A stretch of DNA of 11,297 bases. Source: Holophagales bacterium UBA5704. Lineage in GTDB: Bacteria > Acidobacteriota > Thermoanaerobaculia > Multivoradales > UBA5704. The stretch's first letter is position 1; every line of letters starts with the position of its first letter. Below, piece by piece: positions 7,069 to 11,297 of this stretch. The stretch lies in the NCBI GenBank assembly GCA_002420005.1, contig DIHE01000026.1:468-11764 (forward strand), in the 5' to 3' direction. The translations under genes were made by a program, and so were the position numbers. The notes under the pieces were generated by a model. It was not told where the DNA came from. It did no database searches and saw only the letters and a list, made by a program, of their open reading frames with translations.

Positions 7069-8199
7069 ATGATGCTCCGCTCACTGAAGCTCGTTGATTT
7101 CAAGAGCTTCCGGGACACCCGGATCGCCTTCGGGCCGTTCACCGTGCTGGTCGGCACCAACGCATCGGGCAAGAGCAACGTCCAGGACGCTCTCCGGTTT
7201 CTCCACGGCTGCGCGCAGGGCTTCACCGTCGCCGAGGTGATGGATGAGAAGTGGGGGCCGGGAGGGCTCTTGCTCTGGCGGGGCATCCGCGGCGGGGGCC
7301 GAGAGATCATCCGGGCTGGCGGGGACTCCTTCAACCTGGAAGCCGCCGTGGACCTCCCGCGAGGCAAACGGTGCAAATACACCGTCACGGTAGGATTTCA
7401 TGCAGACCTCAAGGCCCTCGGCGTTCAAGACGAAGATCTCTTCGTGGATGACCACAAAGCCTATGTCGGTGGGCCTCCGGCAGGGCGGCCGTCCCTTACC
7501 CGGTTGAGTGAAGCCGGGCCCCTCGTCGAAGCCCTCAAGAACATCCGCTTCCTGGATCTCGCACCCGACGCGATGCGGCTTCCTTCGACACCCGGCGAGC
7601 AGTCTTTAGGGGATCGAGGAGAGAACCTGTCGACCGTCCTCCTCAATCTCACGGCGGACGCCGCGAAGAAAGAGGCTCTGCTGGGCTGGCTGCGCGGCTT
7701 GACCCCGCTCGACGTCGTCGACCTGCGCTTCCATGAGGACCTCGCCGGCCGGGTGCTCGTCTATCTGGTCGAAGCGGGAGGTCGCGAGATCTCGGCCCTG
7801 AGCGCCTCCGACGGGACGCTGCGCTTTCTCGCCTTGGCGGCGGCCTTGCTCACCGGGAAGTCGGGCCACCTCTTCTTCATTGAGGAGATCGACAACGGCC
7901 TCCATCCGACGCGGCTGCACCTTCTGCTCGACGTCATCGAGCAGGCGACCCGGCATTACGGCTGCCAGGTGGTCGCCACGACCCACAACCCGCAGCTCCT
8001 CGCCTACCTGTCGCCGGCAGCACGGGAGGATGCGGTCCTGCTCTACCGGCGGGAGCACGAGGACTCCTCTGGAGCGATCCGCATCGTCGATCTTCCCGAC
8101 GTTCGCCGCATCCTCGAATCGCAGGACCTCGGCCGGCTCTTTGCGACCGGCTGGCTCGAGGACGCCGCCGAGCTGATGGGCACCGAGGCGAGCCGTTGA
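7069..8199 (+). CDS. AAA family ATPase (AAA_21/OLD-like, SMC-type ABC ATPase)
   Basis: The 376-residue protein begins with the typical SLKLVDFKSFRD strand-turn and has Walker A GTNASGKSN (29-37), an ABC-signature-like SASDGTLRFLALAAALL from S245, Walker B HLFFIEEID (267-275, with the E272-E273 pair), DNGLHP and the switch motif TTHNPQLL from T305. This is the RecF/SMC-like ATPase core found in OLD nucleases, GajA, the ATPase of PARIS and many defence genes. It lacks a fused TOPRIM domain; the next gene, overlapping by 4 bases, seems to supply it. Such ATPases usually act as sensors or regulators of a partner effector. The module sits between two 53-bp direct repeats, and it uses A/T-ending codons more often than its neighbours (for instance ATT, AAA, TTA), suggesting acquisition. 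ATG 7072 is an alternative start. Confidence 0.87.
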   Translation: MMLRSLKLVDFKSFRDTRIAFGPFTVLVGTNASGKSNVQDALRFLHGCAQGFTVAEVMDEKWGPGGLLLWRGIRGGGREIIRAGGDSFNLEAAVDLPRGKRCKYTVTVGFHADLKALGVQDEDLFVDDHKAYVGGPPAGRPSLTRLSEAGPLVEALKNIRFLDLAPDAMRLPSTPGEQSLGDRGENLSTVLLNLTADAAKKEALLGWLRGLTPLDVVDLRFHEDLAGRVLVYLVEAGGREISALSASDGTLRFLALAAALLTGKSGHLFFIEEIDNGLHPTRLHLLLDVIEQATRHYGCQVVATTHNPQLLAYLSPAAREDAVLLYRREHEDSSGAIRIVDLPDVRRILESQDLGRLFATGWLEDAAELMGTEASR

Positions 8200-8786
8200 G
8201 CTTCAACGTTCTCGCCATCCCGGAGGACTTCCGGAAGGACGAGCACCTCCTGAAGCCGATCCTGGAGAAGATGCTCGCAGCCTGTGGCCGCAAGGCCAGA
8301 GTCCGCATCTGCAAAGATCCGCTGCTCGGGGGTGTCCGCGAGGCGCTGAAGTGGCCTCGCATCCAGGAAATCCTCGACCGCTATCGCGGCATGGTCGACT
8401 GCTTCCTCCTCGTTGTCGATCGCGATGGCCTCGCCGGCCGCAAGGAGAGCCTCGCGGCCCTCGAACGCGAGGCTACTCGATTCCTCGGCGCCGAAGGGCG
8501 ATTCTTCGCCGAGAACGCCTGGCAGGAGATCGAAGTCTGGGCATTGGCCGGCCTGACCGACCTGCCCCGTTCCTGGTCCTGGAAGTCGATCCGAGAAGCG
8601 GCGAACGCCAAGGAGGCCTACTTCGACCGTTATGCCCACCAGAAAGGGCTCACCGGGGCGCCTTTTGGTGGCCGAGAACGGCTCGGGCCGCGCGCGGCCC
8701 AGAACTATCCGCGCATCCGGAAGCTCTGCCCCGAGGACGTGGCAGCCCTGGAAAACCGCCTGCGGCAGGCCCGAGAGCCTGGTTGA
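8196..8786 (+). CDS. TOPRIM-like putative nuclease/effector partner of the ATPase (DUF4276/DUF4435-like arrangement)
   Basis: The product of 196 residues starts at TTG 8196, overlapping the ATPase stop by 4 bases. A short hydrophobic strand leads to IPEDFRKDEHLLKPIL (8-23), then DPLLGG (41-46), the strand VDCFLLVVDRDG with D75-x-D77, and later AENAWQEIEVWALAG (105-119). An acidic N-terminal loop followed by a hydrophobic strand ending in DxD matches the TOPRIM plan of OLD-type nucleases and of DUF4276/DUF4435 partners in ATPase pairs; here the usual EGxxD glycine is replaced by a PED sequence. I could not tie it to a named family. It probably acts with the ATPase as a metal-dependent nuclease or RNase-like effector; this is inference from context and the DxD motif. 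Confidence 0.65.
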   Translation: MSFNVLAIPEDFRKDEHLLKPILEKMLAACGRKARVRICKDPLLGGVREALKWPRIQEILDRYRGMVDCFLLVVDRDGLAGRKESLAALEREATRFLGAEGRFFAENAWQEIEVWALAGLTDLPRSWSWKSIREAANAKEAYFDRYAHQKGLTGAPFGGRERLGPRAAQNYPRIRKLCPEDVAALENRLRQAREPG

Positions 8787-8811
8787 CCAGGGGAAGCACG
8801 CGCAAGCAGGC

Positions 8812-8864
8812 AAGCCGCTCGCCAAGGCGGACGCCGGGGCGACCGGGCGGTTGCCGCTGATGCC
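8812..8864 (+). repeat. 53-bp direct repeat, right copy
   Basis: This is a perfect copy of 6957-7009. It starts 25 bases after the stop of the TOPRIM-like gene. In one frame it again reads KPLAKADAGATGRLPLMP and is again followed within one codon by a stop (S, then TGA). That frame is not the frame of the preceding gene, so here the repeat is most likely untranslated. Confidence 0.95.
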
Positions 8865-8886
8865 TTCTTGACCCACCCTCCGAATC

Positions 8887-9222
8887 TGGGGCCTCACCCC
8901 CCAAGGTTCGGCGGCCACGCCCCAAGTCCGGGGCGTCACCCTCCGGCCTCTGCTCAGGACCGTCCGACCTTGGGGCCTGGCCGTCCGACCTTGGGGCGTG
9001 ACCGTCCGGTCCTGGGGCGTGACCGTGCGGCTCTGGGGGGTGACCGTGCGGCTCTGGGGCCTGGCCATCCGGCTCTGGGGCCTGGCCATCCGGTCCTGGG
9101 GCCTGGCCATCCGGTCCTGGGGCCTGGCCGCCCGGTCCTAGGGCCTGGCCATCCGGTTCTGGGGCCTGACCATCCGCATTGGGGGCGTCAACCCCCAACT
9201 CTGGGGCGTGGCCGCCGAGGCG
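8887..9222. repeat. Tandem array of sixteen 21-bp units
   Basis: Units begin every 21 bases at 8887, 8908, 8929 and so on to 9202. The consensus opens with TGGGGCCTGGCC and closes with ATCCGGTCC. Units from 9055 to 9159 are nearly identical; those at 8887-8970 and 9181-9222 have drifted, as expected when unequal exchange keeps the middle uniform. A second sub-type, with GTGACCGTGCGG in place of CTGGCCATCCGG, occupies 8992-9054. The flanking units at 8887 and 9181 contain GGGG...CCCC inverted pairs, including a 7-bp stem at 9179-9198. The function is unknown: it could be a neutral minisatellite or a multi-site binding region. Confidence 0.9.
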
Positions 9223-9252
9223 AGCGTGGCCGGCCCACGCCGGGGAAGGCCT

Positions 9253-9343
9253 TTCCCTCGCGGTAGCAGCGGCTCCTTCGGCGAGGGACGGTGCTTCCCT
9301 CGCGGTAGCAAAGACTCCTTCGGCGAGGGAAGGCTCTTCCCTC
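9253..9343. repeat. 42-bp tandem hairpin repeat (two full units and a partial third)
   Basis: Units start at 9253 and 9295 with TTCCCTCGCGGTAGCA and contain CTCCTTCGGCGAGGGA; a third begins at 9337 and is lost after TTCCCTC. Within each unit TTCCCTCGC is the inverse of GCGAGGGAA, so each can form a hairpin. The second unit has a perfect 10-bp stem (9294-9303 with 9323-9332) around a 19-base loop. The period of 42 is twice that of the adjacent 21-bp array, though the sequences differ. It resembles palindromic extragenic (REP-like) elements. Confidence 0.8.
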
Positions 9344-9355
9344 ACAAGAGAAGAG

Positions 9356-9381
9356 AAAAAATCCGAAAAATCTCCAAAAAA
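9356..9381 (+). promoter_or_regulatory. Three A-tracts phased at 10 bp (curved DNA / UP-element-like)
   Basis: A6 at 9356, A5 at 9366 and A6 at 9376 start exactly 10 bases apart, about one helical turn, which is the classical pattern for intrinsic DNA bending. The last two tracts fall at about -55 to -40 of the promoter proposed at 9385-9414, the position of an UP element. A-tracts of this kind are striking in such GC-rich DNA. Confidence 0.65.
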
Positions 9382-9384
9382 GAC

Positions 9385-9414
9385 TAGACGGCCGACTCGG
9401 GTCGGTCGTAGAAT
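9385..9414 (+). promoter_or_regulatory. Probable promoter of the gene at 9531
   Basis: A -10 hexamer TAGAAT (9409-9414) lies 18 bases after a weak -35-like TAGACG (9385-9390), directly downstream of the phased A-tracts. Transcription would start near 9421 and give a leader of about 110 bases before ATG 9531. The weak -35 is the main doubt. Confidence 0.5.
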
Positions 9415-9517
9415 CTGTCGTACGAGGCGGGCAGGGGAAACGGAATCCGGCCCAAACCTGCCGGCCTCGGTAAAACGGCTGATCTTCCGGTGCCAATGTC
9501 GGTCCCGGAGTTTCCGT

Positions 9518-9523
9518 AAGGAG
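9518..9523 (+). promoter_or_regulatory. Shine-Dalgarno site of the gene at 9531
   Basis: AAGGAG ends 7 bases before ATG 9531, which fixes this start. Confidence 0.7.
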
Positions 9524-9530
9524 AAGCAGT

Positions 9531-9953
9531 ATGGATACCGTGTCGTATGCCGAATTTGTCAAGCACGCCGACGGCCTGATTGACGCCATCGACCTGAGCT
9601 CTCCGGGGCAGCAGGCGGGTCTCGCCACCGAGCGCGCGGAGCTCGTGGAGGCCCTGGCGGAGATGAAGGCTCTCAAGGCCCGGCAGGTGGAGCTGGTGGC
9701 TGTTCGACTGGAGACGTCGCAGCTGCTCGGCGCCGCCATCCGGAGGGCGAAGGATGCCGCGATGTCGGTGCGCGCCGTCGCCAAGGGGAAGCTCGGTCCC
9801 CGCAATGAGCGGCTCGCACACTTCGGGGTGGCCCCGGTGCGCCAGCGCTCGAAGAGGGCACCTCTCGCCACCGCCAAGAAGAAGACCCAGGGAGGGGCCA
9901 CCGGAACGACGCCGGGTGCCGTGGTCTCTCCGCACTCCAAGCCTGCCGCCTGA
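9531..9953 (+). CDS. Small helical protein with basic C-terminal tail, paralogue of the gene at 10101 (function unknown)
   Basis: I do not recognise a named family. The 140-residue product is predicted mostly helical, with heptad-like hydrophobics at about residues 25-80 (AELVEALAEMKALKARQVEL, then a second helix), followed by a motif A-x-R-R-A-K-D...S-V-R...K-G-K-L-G-P-x-N-E-R-L...F-G-V-x-P-x-R-x-R-x-K-R (about 69-108) and a low-complexity Lys/Thr/Ala/Pro tail. The motif recurs in the next gene, so the two are probably an old duplication. The basic tail suggests nucleic-acid binding, which is inference. A good SD is present, with phased A-tracts and a promoter upstream and a strong stem-loop downstream, so it is probably a single-gene, well-expressed unit. 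Confidence 0.75.
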   Translation: MDTVSYAEFVKHADGLIDAIDLSSPGQQAGLATERAELVEALAEMKALKARQVELVAVRLETSQLLGAAIRRAKDAAMSVRAVAKGKLGPRNERLAHFGVAPVRQRSKRAPLATAKKKTQGGATGTTPGAVVSPHSKPAA

Positions 9954-9980
9954 TCCCTCGATCCATCCCTCCATCTCCCC

Positions 9981-10007
9981 GGGGGGCGTGCCGTGAGCAC
10001 GCCCCCC
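9981..10007 (+). terminator. Stem-loop terminator after the gene at 9531
   Basis: A perfect 11-bp stem pairs GGGGGGCGTGC (9981-9991) with GCACGCCCCCC (9997-10007) around a 5-base loop, 28 bases after the stop. The following sequence is C/T-rich but has no long T-run, so it is a strong hairpin with a less typical tail. Confidence 0.65.
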
Positions 10008-10037
10008 TTCCCATTCCTTCCCCTGTCCTCGTTCCCG

Positions 10038-10066
10038 TTGACCCTCCCCGGAAGAGCCTGTATAAC
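10038..10066 (+). promoter_or_regulatory. Sigma70-type promoter of the gene at 10101
   Basis: TTGACC (10038-10043) and TATAAC (10061-10066) are separated by the ideal 17 bases. Transcription would start near 10073, leaving a leader of about 28 bases that contains the SD. Each hexamer has five of six consensus bases. Confidence 0.75.
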
Positions 10067-10086
10067 CGGTGCCCTCCGGAATGCCG

Positions 10087-10093
10087 AAGGAGG
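10087..10093 (+). promoter_or_regulatory. Shine-Dalgarno site of the gene at 10101
   Basis: AAGGAGG ends 7 bases before ATG 10101. It shows that the real start is 10101 and not the earlier in-frame start at 9993, which lies inside the upstream terminator. Confidence 0.8.
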
Positions 10094-10100
10094 CCGACCG

Positions 10101-10445
10101 ATGCCGCGTGATTCCCGTGCCAACCAGCTTCAAGCCGCCCGCCACTTGATCGAGACCATCCGCGGCTCCGCCGACCTCCCGTGGGGGGCGGAACCCTTCG
10201 CCTCGGTGCTGGCGAAGCTCCGGGACAGCCACAGCCAGGCGCAGGCCCTTTACGAGCGGCATGTGGCCCTGACGGCGCAGCTGCGCGAAGTCGCCGTGGA
10301 GCTGGACGAGGCATTGCGGGAAGCCCAGGACGACACCATCTCCATCCGCAGCCTGATCCGCGGCAGGATCGGCCCCTACTCCGACAAGCTCCTGCTCTAC
10401 GGCGTCAAGCCGATGCGCCGGAGGAAGCGCCCCACGGGTTCGTGA
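10101..10445 (+). CDS. Small helical protein, paralogue of the gene at 9531 (function unknown)
   Basis: The protein has 114 residues and no family I can name. A helical region of about 1-80 (ASVLAKLRDSHSQAQALYER, then VELDEALREAQDD) leads to S-I-R-S-L-I-R-G-R-I-G-P-Y-S-D-K-L-L-L-Y-G-V-K-P-M-R-R-R-K-R. This aligns with the corresponding end of the 9531 product: the shared pattern is A-x-R-E/R-A-x-D, S-x-R, G-x-x-G-P, L...G-V-x-P and a terminal run of Arg/Lys. It lacks the long low-complexity tail of its paralogue. Its own promoter and SD and the hairpin between the two genes show that the pair is transcribed separately. The basic end suggests binding to nucleic acid or to another acidic partner, but this is inference. 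Confidence 0.78.
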   Translation: MPRDSRANQLQAARHLIETIRGSADLPWGAEPFASVLAKLRDSHSQAQALYERHVALTAQLREVAVELDEALREAQDDTISIRSLIRGRIGPYSDKLLLYGVKPMRRRKRPTGS

Positions 10446-10448
10446 GCC

Positions 10449-10463
10449 GGGGCGAACCGCCCC
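10449..10463. terminator. Stem-loop between convergent genes
   Basis: GGGGCG (10449-10454) pairs with CGCCCC (10458-10463) around AAC. It lies exactly between the plus-strand stop (10445) and the minus-strand stop codon (10464-10466), the usual place for a shared bidirectional terminator. There is no T-run on either side, so the call is weak. Confidence 0.35.
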
Positions 10464-11297
10464 CTAGTTCACCATCCGCTCGAAGCCTTTGCGCCGCTGG
10501 ACGGTCTTCGGCGCGTCCGGGGTGCCGAAGAAGCCTTCGTGGCCGGAGGCGTCGGTGGCGACGGCGTACATCTGGAGGTTGCCGTTGCGGTGCACGTCCG
10601 GGCGGATCTCGGCGGTGTAGCCCAGGGTCGAGCGCTCCAGCGGCACCTCGCGCCAGCGGCCTCCTTCGGGGCGCACCAGGAGCTTCACGCTCTTCACCAG
10701 GTAGTCATCGGTGACCCGGAAGCTCACCTCGATCACCTGGCCGCGGTCGTAGTCGAGGAAATAGCCGTCGCGCAGAAGGATCTTCGGCGGCTGCCGGTCG
10801 AGGACGGCGAGCTGCTCTTCCAGACGCTTCCGGAGGTCGGCGAATTGCGCGGCGAGGTGGGGGACCGGCTCGACGCCGCGCAGCATCTCCAGGCCTTCGT
10901 GCGGCTGGCGCTTGCGCTCGGCGTTGGGGAGGGCCTCGAGCAGTGCTTCCTGCCGCGCGGTCAGGTCCCGCGCCTCCGCGTAGATCCGGGTGCGCTCGCG
11001 GGCCACGTCGCGCTGCGGCCAGGTGCGCAGCACCGTTTCGAGGGGCGCCTGGGCCTCGGCGTACTTTCCTTCGCGGGCGAGCGCCTCGGCCTGTTCCTCC
11101 AGGGCGGCGGCGGCCTTGGCCCGCAGGCCGAGCGGGTCGCTGGCGCCGGGCAGCTCCTGCTCCAGGGTCGCGAATTTGTCCAGCACCTCGACATGGGCCG
11201 CGCGGGCGGAGGCCGCTTCGATGCCGGCGTAGCGCTCGACGAGCGAGCGGCCGAGCGCCAGATTGCGGCGCACGTCTTCCGGAAGACGTGCGCCGCA
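10464..11297 (-). CDS. TPR-like plus C-terminal Ig-like/beta-sandwich protein, C-terminal part (5' end outside window)
   Basis: On the minus strand the frame is open from the window end to TAG at 10466-10464. The GTG at 11273 is only the first start-like codon in view; the frame continues to the edge, so this is a partial gene. The first part (about 165 residues) is Ala/Leu/Glu-rich helix with TPR-like spacing (AEALAREGKYAEAQAPLETV) and coiled-coil character. From VLDRQPPKILLRD on there is an all-beta domain: VIEVSFRVTDDYLVKSVKLL, then EVPLERSTLGYTAEI and QMYAVATDASGHEGFFGTP, a pattern seen in extracytoplasmic or scaffold domains of large multidomain acidobacterial and myxobacterial proteins, including kinase-TPR proteins. 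Which protein this belongs to cannot be told from the window. The residues beyond 11280 come from a palindrome and may be artefactual. Confidence 0.7.
   Translation of the reverse strand, partial: CGARLPEDVRRNLALGRSLVERYAGIEAASARAAHVEVLDKFATLEQELPGASDPLGLRAKAAAALEEQAEALAREGKYAEAQAPLETVLRTWPQRDVARERTRIYAEARDLTARQEALLEALPNAERKRQPHEGLEMLRGVEPVPHLAAQFADLRKRLEEQLAVLDRQPPKILLRDGYFLDYDRGQVIEVSFRVTDDYLVKSVKLLVRPEGGRWREVPLERSTLGYTAEIRPDVHRNGNLQMYAVATDASGHEGFFGTPDAPKTVQRRKGFERMVN
11264..11297. repeat. 34-bp perfect palindrome ending at the last base
   Basis: TGCGGCGCACGTCTTCC (11264-11280) is followed directly by its exact reverse complement (11281-11297), with no spacer, and the palindrome ends at the final base of the window. 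This is typical of a contig end folded back on itself, so the distal arm may not be real sequence. Confidence 0.9.

Larger units (their letters stand above)
8787..9530. other. 744-bp non-coding, repeat-rich interval
   Basis: No gene is supported here. The interval holds, in order, the right 53-bp repeat, a 21-bp tandem array, a 6-bp stem-loop (GCGTGG at 9224 with CCACGC at 9235), a 42-bp tandem hairpin repeat, phased A-tracts and a promoter for the gene at 9531. Long open frames on both strands across the array are explained by a repeat length that is a multiple of three and has no stop in several frames; they have no SD, no known motif and only low-complexity heptapeptides. Confidence 0.7.

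Noticed and set aside
8632..8871. Small frame ending in the right 53-bp repeat (KPLAKADAGATGRLPLMPS)
   Set aside because: It overlaps the TOPRIM-like gene in another frame and has no start signal; the peptide is explained by the repeat.
8887..9222. CRISPR-like array
   Set aside because: The 21-bp units are joined directly with no unique spacers, and no cas genes are present.
8887..9222. G-quadruplex cluster from the repeated TGGGG tracts
   Set aside because: The G-runs are separated by about 17 bases, too far apart for canonical quadruplex loops.
8868..9266. Plus-strand open frame of heptapeptide repeats (LGPGHPV type), 132 codons
   Set aside because: The 21-bp period keeps several frames open on both strands; there is no SD before the TTG start and no recognisable domain.
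8650..9345. Minus-strand open frame with GPDGQAP-type repeats, 231 codons
   Set aside because: It spans the tandem arrays and the end of the TOPRIM-like gene in antisense; it looks like a by-product of the repeats and has no start signal.

Overview
The window is GC-rich bacterial chromosomal DNA with dense, mostly plus-strand genes that often overlap by 4 bases (ATGA or GTGA). A complete bacillithiol set (bshC-bshB1-bshA, with bshC cut by the left edge) in a GC-rich genome, next to an SspB-type ClpXP adaptor and a TPR/Ig-like protein, fits Acidobacteriota better than low-GC Firmicutes. That placement is inference; no rRNA or other marker is present to prove it.

Layout. (1) 2-4463: a tightly packed run of bshC, bshB1, bshA, a YigZ/IMPACT-family gene, a DUF4870-like membrane protein, a DUF2752-like membrane protein and yidD. 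The first three make the low-molecular-weight thiol bacillithiol; the last three are small membrane proteins, yidD being linked to YidC/Sec membrane insertion. (2) 4500-7016: an sspB-like adaptor and a full-length MsbA-like ABC exporter. (3) 6957-8864: a two-gene cassette of an SMC/OLD-like AAA ATPase and a TOPRIM-like partner with a DxD motif, bracketed by two identical 53-bp direct repeats. The left repeat encodes the last residues of the ABC exporter, so removing one repeat period would leave the exporter intact with only its last residue changed. This is the most interesting part: it looks like a mobile or recently inserted accessory module, possibly anti-phage. (4) 8787-9530: a non-coding, repeat-rich stretch with a 16-unit 21-bp tandem array, a 42-bp tandem hairpin repeat and three A-tracts phased at exactly 10 bp just upstream of a likely promoter. 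(5) 9531-10445: two small genes for related helical proteins with a shared basic C-terminal motif, separated by a strong stem-loop and a good sigma70-type promoter. (6) 10464-11297: a convergent minus-strand gene for a TPR plus Ig-like domain protein, cut by the right edge. The last 34 bases form a perfect palindrome ending at the final base, which looks like a contig-end fold-back artefact.

All calls come from reading the sequence by eye; family names rest on recognised motifs and not on database searches.
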